Part shown: in pieces, positions 19,023 to 27,249 of the stretch
Layout: each line of letters opens with the position of its first letter
Numbering within the stretch: position 1 is the first letter of the stretch
Source of the DNA: Pseudomonas sp. WN033
GTDB taxonomy: Bacteria; Pseudomonadota; Gammaproteobacteria; Pseudomonadales; Pseudomonadaceae
Assembly: GCA_002287035.1 (NCBI GenBank)
Contig: NSKG01000001.1
Location: forward strand, 62,001-126,000
Reading direction: 5' to 3'
Length of the DNA: 64,000 nucleotides
The notes under the pieces: generated by a model
What the model was told of the DNA's origin: nothing
Database searches by the model: none
Seen by the model: only the letters and a program-made list of their open reading frames with translations
Program-made: the position numbers and the translations under genes

Positions 19023-20894
19023 ATGACAACAAGAAACCCGCACAGCCTCAGGCCTGTCGCCCGCCTCGTCAGCCATCTGGTTCTGGCCACCGGCCTGGGC
19101 CTGGCCAGTAATGCCGCCCTGGCCAAGCCGGTGACCTGGGACGACATTGCCAACGATCACCTGACCACCCACGACGTGCTGATGTATGGCCTTGGCAACA
19201 GCGCCCAGCGCTGGAGCCCGCTCAAGCAGGTCAATGCCGACAACGTGTTTCAGCTCACCCCGGCCTGGTCCTTCTCCTTTGGCGATGAAAAACAGCGCGG
19301 CCAGGAGTCCCAGGCTCTGGTTCATGACGGCGTGATCTACGTTACCGGTTCCTATTCGCGGATCTTCGCCATCGACGCCCGCACCGGCAAACGTCTGTGG
19401 AGTTACGCCCACCGCCTGCCCGATGACATCCGCCCGTGCTGCGATGTGGTCAATCGTGGCGCCGCCATCTATGGCGACAAGGTGTTTTTCGGCACCCTTG
19501 ATGCCGGCATCGTAGCCCTGAACAAGGACACCGGCCGGGTAGTCTGGCGCGAGAAATTCGGCGACCATCGCGCCGGCTACACCATGACCGGCGCACCGAC
19601 CATCGTCAAAGACAAGAAAACCGGCAAGGTCCTGCTGATCCATGGCAGCTCCGGCGATGAATTCGGTATCGTCGGCAAACTGTTCGCCCGCGATCCGGAC
19701 ACCGGCCAGGAAATCTGGATGCGGCCTTTCGTTGAAGGCCACATGGGTCGGCTGAACGGCAAGGACAGCACGCCGACTGGCGACATTAAAGCACCGAGCT
19801 GGCCGGACGACCCCAACTCACCGACCGGCAAGGTCGAGGCCTGGAGTCATGGTGGCGGCGCGCCCTGGCAGAGCGCCAGTTTCGACCCGGAAACCAACAC
19901 CATCATCGTCGGCGCCGGCAACCCCGCGCCCTGGAACGGCTGGGCCAGAACGTCGCCAGACGGCAACCCGGCCGACTACGACAGCCTCTACACTTCGGGT
20001 CAGGTCGGTGTTGACCCGACCACCGGTGAAGTGAAGTGGTTCTATCAGCATACCCCCAACGATGCCTGGGATTTCTCCGGCAACAACGAGCTGGTGCTGT
20101 TCGACTACAAGGACGCCAAGGGCAAGACCATCAAGGCCACCGCCCACGCCGACCGCAACGGGTTCTTCTACGTAGTCGATCGCAACAATGGCAAACTGGT
20201 CAACGCCTTCCCGTTCGTCGACGGCATTACCTGGGCCAGCCACATCGACCTGGAAAGCGGCCGCCCGGTAGAAGTCGAAGGCCAGCGCCCGCCCCGCCTG
20301 CTACCCGGACAGGAGCGCAGTGAGGCAGTCGAGGTATCTCCGCCGTTCCTGGGTGGCAAGAACTGGAACCCCATGGCCTACAGCCAGGACACCGGCCTGT
20401 TCTACGTACCAGCCAACCACTGGAAAGAGGACTACTGGACCGAGCAGGTCAGCTACAACAAGGGCTCGGCCTACCTGGGCATGGGTTTCCGGATCAAGCG
20501 CCTGTATGACGATCACGTTGGCATCCTGCGGGCAATGAACCCAACTACCGGCAAAGTCGAGTGGGAGCACAAGGAACCGCTGCCACTGTGGGCCGGGGTA
20601 CTGGCCACCGCCGGCAACCTGGTCTTCACCGGCACCAGTGACGGCTATTTCAAGGCCTTCGACGCCCGTACCGGCAATGAGCTGTGGCAATTCCAGACCG
20701 GCACCGGAATCATCTCGCCGCCGATCACCTGGGAGATGGACGGTGAACAGTATATTGGCGTGACCACCGGTTATGGCGGCGCTGTACCGCTGTGGGGTGG
20801 CGATATGGCCGAACTGACCAAACCGGTCGCCCAGGGTGGCTCGTTCTGGGTCTTCAAGCTGCCGGGCTGGAGCCAGTCCACCGCCAAACGCTGA
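19023..20894 (+). CDS. pedE: PQQ-dependent alcohol dehydrogenase, calcium type (PedE/ExaA-like)
   Basis: This quinoprotein oxidises ethanol and other primary alcohols in the periplasm. The 623-residue precursor has a signal peptide ending near AALA-KPVTW, the vicinal disulfide RPCCDVVNRG (C139-C140) and propeller repeats. The active site reads NDAWDFSGNNE. D350 is catalytic and S352 stands where lanthanide enzymes have an aspartate, which indicates calcium as in ExaA of P. aeruginosa and PedE of P. putida. The start is at ATG 19023 with an AGGAAAGAG purine stretch upstream. The pentapeptide protein gene follows 50 bases later. Confidence 0.93.
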   Translation: MTTRNPHSLRPVARLVSHLVLATGLGLASNAALAKPVTWDDIANDHLTTHDVLMYGLGNSAQRWSPLKQVNADNVFQLTPAWSFSFGDEKQRGQESQALVHDGVIYVTGSYSRIFAIDARTGKRLWSYAHRLPDDIRPCCDVVNRGAAIYGDKVFFGTLDAGIVALNKDTGRVVWREKFGDHRAGYTMTGAPTIVKDKKTGKVLLIHGSSGDEFGIVGKLFARDPDTGQEIWMRPFVEGHMGRLNGKDSTPTGDIKAPSWPDDPNSPTGKVEAWSHGGGAPWQSASFDPETNTIIVGAGNPAPWNGWARTSPDGNPADYDSLYTSGQVGVDPTTGEVKWFYQHTPNDAWDFSGNNELVLFDYKDAKGKTIKATAHADRNGFFYVVDRNNGKLVNAFPFVDGITWASHIDLESGRPVEVEGQRPPRLLPGQERSEAVEVSPPFLGGKNWNPMAYSQDTGLFYVPANHWKEDYWTEQVSYNKGSAYLGMGFRIKRLYDDHVGILRAMNPTTGKVEWEHKEPLPLWAGVLATAGNLVFTGTSDGYFKAFDARTGNELWQFQTGTGIISPPITWEMDGEQYIGVTTGYGGAVPLWGGDMAELTKPVAQGGSFWVFKLPGWSQSTAKR

Positions 20895-20944
20895 CCAGTA
20901 CATGACGCGCCCGGCCCGCCGGGCGTCGTCACAGGAGACATAGC

Positions 20945-21637
20945 ATGCCAAACCTTAACTACCCACTGATGTTGCTGGCACTGAGCAGCCTGCCGGTCAG
21001 CGCCCAGTTTGCCGATATCGATCAGGCTGATGCCGAAGTCATCAACGGCTGCCTGCTGATGCCCGGTACCCAGTGCGCTGGCAAGGATCTGCGCGGTGCC
21101 GATCTGCGCCACCAGGATCTGCGCAAAGCTGATTTCACTGGTGCCGATCTGCGTGATGCCGATCTGCGTCACGCCCGGCTCGACCAGGCTCGACTTGACG
21201 GCGCCGATTTGCGCGGTGCCAACCTCAACCGCGCCAGCCTGCAACAGACCGCCATGCGTGGCGTCAACGCCAGCAATGCCAGCTTTGTCGGCGTGCAGGG
21301 CTGGAATCTGACCGCCCAAAACGCCAACTTCAACGACGCCGATTTCACCGGCGCCAACCTGGAGTTCGCCCGCTTCAGCTCATCGACCATGCACAAGGTG
21401 ATCTTCCGCGCGGCCAACCTGGAGATGGCCTGGCTACCGAAGACCGATCTGGCCGGCGCCGATCTGCGCGATGCCAATCTGCAGGAGTCGAAAATGAATC
21501 ACGCCAATCTGGAGAATGCCGACCTGACCGGTGCCCGGCTGCATTATGGCACCTATCTGAACCTGCACATGACCGGCTGCACCGCCTGCCCGTTCGATTG
21601 GGAAAAGCAGTTGCCGATGACTCAGTTGGGTAAGTGA
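20945..21637 (+). CDS. Secreted pentapeptide-repeat protein
   Basis: A signal peptide (MPNLNYPLMLLALSSLPVSA) is followed by about 25 repeats of the A(D/N)LxxA type from residue 46 to about 208, which would fold as a right-handed square beta-helix. The tail carries CTACPFD, a CxxC. It has 230 residues. The gene at the same position in the P. putida ped cluster also encodes a pentapeptide protein; its role is unknown. An AGGAGA ribosome site precedes the ATG. It is likely co-transcribed with pedE. Confidence 0.85.
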   Translation: MPNLNYPLMLLALSSLPVSAQFADIDQADAEVINGCLLMPGTQCAGKDLRGADLRHQDLRKADFTGADLRDADLRHARLDQARLDGADLRGANLNRASLQQTAMRGVNASNASFVGVQGWNLTAQNANFNDADFTGANLEFARFSSSTMHKVIFRAANLEMAWLPKTDLAGADLRDANLQESKMNHANLENADLTGARLHYGTYLNLHMTGCTACPFDWEKQLPMTQLGK

Positions 21638-21656
21638 GGCGTTGCCTGCTCGTTCT

Positions 21657-21739
21657 GTGTCGCGCCGGCGCGCGACACCCCCAGGCCAGGCTAACTACTT
21701 CTGCGCAGACCGTCCGGGGAGCGTCGCGCGCCGGCGCGA
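21657..21739. repeat. Pair of GC-rich palindromes between convergent genes
   Basis: GTGTCGCG-CCGGCG-CGCGACAC at 21657-21678 and the related TCGCGC-GCCG-GCGCGA at 21724-21739 lie between the ends of the pentapeptide gene and pedR2. They could act as a bidirectional terminator, but there is no T run. Confidence 0.5.
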
Positions 21740-21780
21740 TGCTGGACCTGAACGCCCCGGTACTACCTCGAACCCCGCAA

Positions 21781-22425
21781 TTACCCCGCCGCCTGCACCC
21801 GAATCACTCCGGCATCGATAGCCAGGTGCACCAGTTCGGTCAGTGAGCTGACGCCCAGTTTCTGCTTCAGCACTGTGAGATTGTTCGATACAGTCTTGCC
21901 GCTGATGCACAGCCGTTCGGCGATCTGCTTGGGCGGCATGCCCTTGGCCAGCATGACGAAAATCTCGAACTCACGCTGGGTCATCTCCCGCAAGCGTGGG
22001 TCGAGCTGGTCATCACTGCCGGCACAGGCCAGCTGGGTAGCCAGCTCCTGTTCGATATAACGCTGCCCGCCCAGACAGCGGCGTACCGCCTCCAGCAGCA
22101 CTTGCGGCGCGGCACTCTTGGTAATGAACCCCAGGGCGCCGGTCGCCAGCGCCTGACGCACCAGCGGCAACTCGTCATGCATGCTGAAGAACAGAATGCG
22201 CAGCGACGGCCAGCGCTGCAGCAACCGACGAGCAGTTTCAATGCCACTGATGCCCGGCAGGCCAACATCCAGAATCACCAGATCCGGCACTTGCCGCTGG
22301 GCTGCCGCCAGTGCATCTTCGCCACTGGTTGCCTCCTCAATCTGCGCCTGGCCCAGCATCATCGCCAACAGGCTGCTGTAACCCTGGCGCACAATGGCAT
22401 GATCATCCACCAACAGAATGTTCAT
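21781..22425 (-). CDS. pedR2: NarL/LuxR-type response regulator (PedR2/ExaE-like)
   Basis: The 214-residue protein has a receiver domain with acidic pair D7-D8, phosphoacceptor D53 (VILDVGLPG) and K103 (FITKSA). A C-terminal LuxR helix-turn-helix (MTQREFEIFVMLAKGMPPKQIAERLCISGKTVSNNL, around 148-185) follows. Its ATG overlaps the kinase stop codon by one base, so the pair is translationally coupled. In P. putida the pair at this place in the cluster, PedS2/PedR2, switches between the calcium and lanthanide dehydrogenases. I infer the same job here from synteny. Confidence 0.85.
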   Translation of the reverse strand: MNILLVDDHAIVRQGYSSLLAMMLGQAQIEEATSGEDALAAAQRQVPDLVILDVGLPGISGIETARRLLQRWPSLRILFFSMHDELPLVRQALATGALGFITKSAAPQVLLEAVRRCLGGQRYIEQELATQLACAGSDDQLDPRLREMTQREFEIFVMLAKGMPPKQIAERLCISGKTVSNNLTVLKQKLGVSSLTELVHLAIDAGVIRVQAAG

Positions 22426-23696
22426 CAGGCCACTCCTTTGAGGGGTATGTTCAGATTGAGCAGCAGACCCTCACCCGGCCGGGTAATGATCCGCAGCAGA
22501 CTGTTGAGGCAACGTGCGCGCTCCTGCATCGAACGCAACCCTAACCCCGGCTCTGGCTCACCCGCCAGCCCTCGGCCATTGTCCTGCACGCTAACCGCCA
22601 GGGTCCGGCCCTGACGATGCAGGCGCACCCAGACCTGATCAGCCTGAGCATGCCGGGCAACATTGTTCAGCGCCTCCTGCAACAACCGGTACAGATGGGT
22701 ACGGGCCTGGGACTCCAGCTCGGGCAGATCCTCGTCCAGCTCCAGGTGACACTGAATCGATTGCTGATGCTGCCACTGCTCGGTCAGCTGACGCAGCGCC
22801 TGTTCCAACCCCAACCGCTCCAGCACCACCGGATGCAGCTCGCGTACCAGTCGACGAAAACCCTGTTGCAGGCCGTCACAGGCCTGCAACAGGCGTCCGG
22901 CATGATCGCGCACATGCATAGGCCGGTCAGCAGCTTCACCCAGCATGAAGGCCTGGGCCCGAATGCCAGTCAGGTACTGGCCCAGATCGTCGTGCAGGGT
23001 GTGTGCCAGTTCGGCCCGTTCACGTTCCTGCAGATTCATCAGCGCGTGTGTCAGTTGTCGATTGCTGGCCTCAGCGCGTTGCAGTGCCGCGGCCATGCCG
23101 TTGAAGCGTCCGGCCAGATGGTTGAGTTCAGGCTGCTGACTGGGCATCAGCCGGGCATCCAGATCGCCGGTGCGAATCTGCTGCAAGCCTCTGAGCAAAT
23201 CGTGGTAAGCCCGCAGACCGCGACGCAGGGCAATCTGAATGACCATCTGCGATAGCACCAGCGCAATGGCAAATACCACCAGCAGCAGGATCACCGACTC
23301 CCAGACCTCCTCCAGCTCGTCATGCGGGTCTGGGCTGATCATCCATTGCTGACCATCGGGAAAGGTTACGTATACGGGCGGGAAACCACGTTCGATCGCT
23401 GGCCGCATCCAGTGCAACAGCCAGTCGGGAAACTCATCACTGCTGGTCAGCACCAGTGGCTGGTCTGGACGGGAAATACGCACGTGGCGAATATTCTCGA
23501 ACGGCTCCAGGGTACTCAGGTCGGCACTGCGTGACAGCCCGTCGAACAGATGCAGGGCCAGGGCCCGGCCGCTCTCCAGTTCGCGCACCACATCCTTTTC
23601 AGCCTGACGCAGCAGTACCAGCAGGGTTACTGCCAACACCAGCGCGAAAGCCGCGCAAACCCACAATTGCAGGCGCGCGGCGGTCGACAGACGCAT
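22425..23696 (-). CDS. pedS2: Membrane sensor histidine kinase (PedS2-like)
   Basis: The protein has 423 residues. Transmembrane segments lie at about 11-30 and 134-155 and enclose a periplasmic domain of about 100 residues. A HAMP-like linker with LQQIRTGDLDARL is followed by the HisKA_3 dimerisation helix with the phosphorylated histidine in LHDDLGQ (H235). The HATPase domain contains LLQEALNNVARHA and DNGRGL. Just before the second membrane helix is an acidic patch (DPHDELEE, 123-130) that could bind metal; this is speculative. The kinase start is 1 base from the stop of the cupredoxin-like gene, so the three genes form an operon. Confidence 0.87.
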   Translation of the reverse strand: MRLSTAARLQLWVCAAFALVLAVTLLVLLRQAEKDVVRELESGRALALHLFDGLSRSADLSTLEPFENIRHVRISRPDQPLVLTSSDEFPDWLLHWMRPAIERGFPPVYVTFPDGQQWMISPDPHDELEEVWESVILLLVVFAIALVLSQMVIQIALRRGLRAYHDLLRGLQQIRTGDLDARLMPSQQPELNHLAGRFNGMAAALQRAEASNRQLTHALMNLQERERAELAHTLHDDLGQYLTGIRAQAFMLGEAADRPMHVRDHAGRLLQACDGLQQGFRRLVRELHPVVLERLGLEQALRQLTEQWQHQQSIQCHLELDEDLPELESQARTHLYRLLQEALNNVARHAQADQVWVRLHRQGRTLAVSVQDNGRGLAGEPEPGLGLRSMQERARCLNSLLRIITRPGEGLLLNLNIPLKGVA

Positions 23697-23697
23697 C

Positions 23698-24135
23698 TCA
23701 CTTGACCACGAAGTGGCCGGTCATCCCGCGACTTTCCAGGCCCTTGAGATAGAACTCATAGCGCCCAGGTACCAACGGGGTGAAAAAGATTTCTGCCTGT
23801 CCGGGCTTTTCGAACTCCAGCTCGTGCAGGTAGGCGGTCTTGATCTCGACATCTCCGGCCTCAACCTTGCGCAGGTGCGTGACCTTGAAGAAATCCGGCG
23901 CCTGGAAGGCGTATTCCTTCTGCCCGGACGAGATGATCTTGAGCCGATAGGCCTGACCGGTTTCGACCTCATATTCCTTGTGCGTCATGGCGAAGTCACT
24001 TTCTTCGTTACCCAGCACCAGATCAGGCAGCGTGACCGGGCGGCGAGTCAGATCACCGGCAGCCAGGGCGCTGTTGGCCAACAGCAAGCCAGCGCTCAGA
24101 ATCGCGGCAGACAGGAAGATTGGGGTGTTTTTCAT
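23698..24135 (-). CDS. Periplasmic cupredoxin-like protein without cysteine
   Basis: A signal peptide (MKNTPIFLSAAILSAGLLLANSALA) leads a beta-rich domain of about 120 residues resembling cupredoxin-fold proteins (TPLVPGRYEFYLKG...GMTGHFVV). The mature protein has no cysteine, so a normal type-1 copper site cannot form. It may bind another metal or be a structural or sensing partner. The ATG at 24135 is chosen over 24171 because AAGGG lies eight bases upstream and the signal peptide starts there. The gene leads the operon with pedS2-pedR2, which suggests a role in sensing. Confidence 0.7.
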   Translation of the reverse strand: MKNTPIFLSAAILSAGLLLANSALAAGDLTRRPVTLPDLVLGNEESDFAMTHKEYEVETGQAYRLKIISSGQKEYAFQAPDFFKVTHLRKVEAGDVEIKTAYLHELEFEKPGQAEIFFTPLVPGRYEFYLKGLESRGMTGHFVVK

Positions 24136-24198
24136 GGTTATGGCCCTTGTTCTCATGTTGTCGAGGTTCATGCTCGGACATGGGACAAGTCACCGAAA

Positions 24199-24230
24199 TA
24201 GTACCTTGGTACTGGCGCGTTGGTACTTTC
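24199..24230. promoter_or_regulatory. PQQ-island palindrome between cupredoxin and ABC-binding-protein genes
   Basis: A perfect 5+2+5 palindrome GTACC-TT-GGTAC (24201-24212) is followed by a second half-site TTGGTACTTTC at 24220-24230. It lies about 65 bases from the minus-strand start (24135) and 60-90 bases from the plus-strand start (24291), so it could serve both operons. Confidence 0.55.
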
Positions 24231-24290
24231 TTCATATTTACCCCCGACTTGCGCAGCACCATGCTGGAGCCATCACAAGAAGGAGGCTCT

Positions 24291-25475
24291 ATGCGCACAT
24301 TCGCCCTGCATACTCTGATCGGCCTGCTGATGCTGTTCAGCGCCACTCTGATCGCCACCCGGGCCCACGCCAGCCTCGAAGTCTCGATTGGCTATGTGGC
24401 CTGGACCCCTGATCCCGGCCCGATCATGTCCAATGTGATTCCGGAACCTGAAGATGCCGGTCTGCAAGGCGCGCAGCTGGCCATCGTCGATAACAACAGC
24501 ACCGGACGCTTTCTCAAGCACAACTATCAGTTGAAGGTGGCCAGCGCCAGTGAACTGGATGCCACCCTGGACGCCGCCCGGGCCCTGCACGCCGAAGGTG
24601 TACGGCTGTTCGTCACCAACCTGCCGGCCGCCCCGTTGCAGCAACTGGCTGGCGAGTTCAGCGACAGCCTGCTGTTCAATGCCGGCAGCTACGACGATGG
24701 CCTGCGCAGCCATAGCTGCCTGCCCAACGTGCTGCACACTCTGCCCAGCCGGGCGATGCTGACCGATGCCCTGGCCCAGTTTCTGGCGCTGCGCAAGCAA
24801 ACCCGCTGGCTGCTGATCAGCGGCAGTACCGAGGACGATCTGGCCTATGCCGAGGCAGTCAAGCGCAGCGCCAAGCGTTTCGGCCACCGGATCGTCGCCG
24901 AGAAACAATGGAGTTTCGATACCGACCTGCGCCGCGCCGCCCAGGCCGAAGTACCGCTGTTCACCCAGACCCGCGAATACGACGTGGTGATCGTCGCCGA
25001 CGAACGTGGCGATTTTGGTGAATACATCCCCTACAACACCTGGTACCCGCGCCCGGTAGCCGGCACCCAGGGCCTGACTCCGGTTGGCTGGCACAAGACC
25101 GTGGAAACCTACGGCGCCGCGCAATTGCAAAAACGCTTCGAGGATCAGGCCGGACGCTGGATGAACAGCCTCGACTTCGCCGCCTGGCTCGGGGTGCGCA
25201 GCATCGGCGCCGCCGTGACCACCCTGAAGCATGCCGAAGTTGACGAGATTCGTGCCCTGAGCCTGTCCGACCGCTTGCCACTGGACGGTTTCAAGGGCCG
25301 GCGCCTGAGCTACCGAACCTGGAACGGCCAGTTGCGTCAGCCGATCCCGGTGGTCCATCCGCGTGCGCTGGTAACCAACTCACCCCAGGAAGGTTACCTG
25401 CATCCGGTGACCGACCTGGACACCCTTGGCTTCGATCAACCGGAAAGCCAGTGCGATCTGCTGGCGGGCCGTTGA
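24291..25475 (+). CDS. ABC-type periplasmic binding protein of the PQQ alcohol system
   Basis: The 394-residue protein has a signal peptide (ending ATRAHA-SLEV) and a type-1 periplasmic binding fold like branched-chain amino acid binding proteins. The pattern VSIGYVAWTPDPGPIM and the two-lobed domain are typical of the binding proteins tied to PQQ alcohol dehydrogenase clusters. An AGAAGGAGG ribosome site precedes the ATG. It is first of a four-gene operon with the beta-propeller, ATPase and permease. The ligand is unknown. Confidence 0.82.
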   Translation: MRTFALHTLIGLLMLFSATLIATRAHASLEVSIGYVAWTPDPGPIMSNVIPEPEDAGLQGAQLAIVDNNSTGRFLKHNYQLKVASASELDATLDAARALHAEGVRLFVTNLPAAPLQQLAGEFSDSLLFNAGSYDDGLRSHSCLPNVLHTLPSRAMLTDALAQFLALRKQTRWLLISGSTEDDLAYAEAVKRSAKRFGHRIVAEKQWSFDTDLRRAAQAEVPLFTQTREYDVVIVADERGDFGEYIPYNTWYPRPVAGTQGLTPVGWHKTVETYGAAQLQKRFEDQAGRWMNSLDFAAWLGVRSIGAAVTTLKHAEVDEIRALSLSDRLPLDGFKGRRLSYRTWNGQLRQPIPVVHPRALVTNSPQEGYLHPVTDLDTLGFDQPESQCDLLAGR

Positions 25476-25537
25476 GGGTTACTGGCCGCCAAGGCCTGAC
25501 ACCTTCAGATAACTACAACGACAACAGGAAAACCAAC

Positions 25538-26518
25538 ATGAAAACCTCATTGTTCAAAACCGGATTACTGACCGGCGCTCTGCTGCTCGGCGGCTTCAGC
25601 CTCAACGCCCTGGCCGAAACTGCCTATGTCACCAATGAAAAGGACAACACCGTCTCGGTGATCGACCTGACCAAAATGGAGGTGGTCGACACTATCGACG
25701 TCGGCATGCGCCCACGCGGCGTGCTGCTGTCCAGTGACAACAAGCTGTTGTACATCTGCGCCAGTGACTCCGACCGGGTCCAGGTGATTGACCTGGAAAC
25801 CCGCCAGATCATCAAGGAACTGCCCTCCGGCGCCGACCCCGAGCAGTTCGCCCTGCACCCCAATGACCGTTGGCTGTATATCTCCAATGAGGACGATGCC
25901 CTGGTGACCGTGATCGATGTAAAAACCAATGAAGTGCTGGCCCAGATCGACGTCGGCGTCGAACCCGAGGGCATGGCCGTCAGCTACGACGGCAAGTGGG
26001 CGGTCAATACCAGCGAAACCAGCAACATGCTGCACTGGATCGACACCAGCACCAACGAACTGGTCGACAACACCCTGGTCGACCAGCGCCCGCGCCACGT
26101 CGAGTTCACCAAGGACAGCAAGATTCTGTGGGCCTCGGCCGAGATTGGCGGCACCGTGCATGTGGTCGATGTCGACAGCAAACAGATCCAGCACACCATC
26201 AACTTTGCGATCAAAGGCATTCACCCGGATCGAGTCCAGCCGGTCGGGGTAAAACTCTCCAGTGACGGCAAATATGCCTTCGTCGCCCTGGGGCCGGCCA
26301 ACCATGTTGCTGTGGTCGACGCCCAAACCTATGAAGTGCTGGACTATATTCTGGTCGGCCGGCGGGTCTGGCACATGTCATTCAATACCGATGAAAGCCT
26401 GCTGCTGACCACCAACGGCGTCAGCGGAGATGTCACCGTGATCGACGTCGCCAGTCTCAAGCCGGTCAAGAGCATCAAGGTCGGGCGCTACCCCTGGGGC
26501 GTGGTGGTGACCCCCTGA
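25538..26518 (+). CDS. Periplasmic YVTN-type beta-propeller protein
   Basis: A signal peptide (MKTSLFKTGLLTGALLLGGFSLNALA) precedes about seven blades built on the repeat AYVTNEKDNTVSVIDL...VVDTIDVG. The 326-residue protein matches the beta-propellers that accompany PQQ-dependent catabolism clusters. The upstream in-frame extension to 25451 is rejected because it lacks a ribosome site and a signal sequence. The stop overlaps the ATPase start (TGATG), showing coupling. In P. putida the corresponding ABC system (PedA1A2BC) has been reported to be needed for growth at low lanthanide supply; the exact part played by this propeller is not known to me. Confidence 0.85.
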   Translation: MKTSLFKTGLLTGALLLGGFSLNALAETAYVTNEKDNTVSVIDLTKMEVVDTIDVGMRPRGVLLSSDNKLLYICASDSDRVQVIDLETRQIIKELPSGADPEQFALHPNDRWLYISNEDDALVTVIDVKTNEVLAQIDVGVEPEGMAVSYDGKWAVNTSETSNMLHWIDTSTNELVDNTLVDQRPRHVEFTKDSKILWASAEIGGTVHVVDVDSKQIQHTINFAIKGIHPDRVQPVGVKLSSDGKYAFVALGPANHVAVVDAQTYEVLDYILVGRRVWHMSFNTDESLLLTTNGVSGDVTVIDVASLKPVKSIKVGRYPWGVVVTP

Positions 26519-27249
26519 TGCAAATCGACGTACGCGATGTCAGCTTCGCCTACGGCCAGCGGCTGGCGCTTCAGGGCGTCAGCTTCACGGTGCAGTCCGG
26601 CCGGCTGAACGCCCTGCTTGGCCCCAACGGCGCCGGCAAGAGCACACTGATGGCCCTGTTCAGCCGCCTGTACCGACTGCAACAGGGCGACATCCTGCTC
26701 GGCGAGCTGTCGATCCGCCGCCAGCCGCGCCAGGCCCTGCGCCAGCTCGGTGTGGTGTTTCAGCAAAGTACGCTGGATCTGGATCTGAGCGTGCGTCAGA
26801 ACCTCGCCTACCATGCCGCACTGCACGGCCTGTCACGCCGCCAGGCCGCCCCGCGCATCGAAAGCGAGCTGCAGCGCCAGGGTCTGCTCGAGCGCCAGCA
26901 TGAACAGGTCCGCCAGCTCAATGGCGGCCATCGGCGCCGGGTCGAGATCGCCAGGGCGCTGCTGCATGAACCGAAGATTCTGCTGCTCGATGAGCCCAGC
27001 GTCGGCCTCGACCAGGCCAGCCGTCTGGCCCTTAATCAGCATATCCGCCAGCTCTGCGCCGGGCGCGGACTGACGGTAGTCTGGACCACTCACCTGCTCG
27101 ATGAGATTCAGGCCGAAGATCCGGTGGTGGTGCTGCACCAGGGCCGGATACTGGCCGAAAACAGCGCCGCCGAGCTGGTACGCAGCAGTGCTGCTGCCAG
27201 CCTCGCCGATGCCTTCGCCCGGCTTACCGGGCAAACGGAGGCAGCATGA
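26518..27249 (+). CDS. ABC transporter ATP-binding protein of the PQQ alcohol system
   Basis: The 243-residue ATPase has Walker A GPNGAGKST (residues 39-47), a Q-loop at VVFQQST, a variant signature LNGGHRRRVEIARALL in place of LSGGQ, Walker B ILLLDEPSVGLD and the switch histidine in TTHLLDE. It pairs with the ABC-2 type permease encoded next, with which it overlaps by four bases (ATGA). This is an export-type ATPase by similarity to the ABC-2 drug and polysaccharide exporters. Confidence 0.88.
   Translation: MQIDVRDVSFAYGQRLALQGVSFTVQSGRLNALLGPNGAGKSTLMALFSRLYRLQQGDILLGELSIRRQPRQALRQLGVVFQQSTLDLDLSVRQNLAYHAALHGLSRRQAAPRIESELQRQGLLERQHEQVRQLNGGHRRRVEIARALLHEPKILLLDEPSVGLDQASRLALNQHIRQLCAGRGLTVVWTTHLLDEIQAEDPVVVLHQGRILAENSAAELVRSSAAASLADAFARLTGQTEAA

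Noticed and set aside
20945..21637. Pentapeptide protein as a Qnr-type gyrase-protecting resistance factor
   Set aside because: It has a signal peptide and sits in the ped cluster, so it is exported and not in contact with gyrase.
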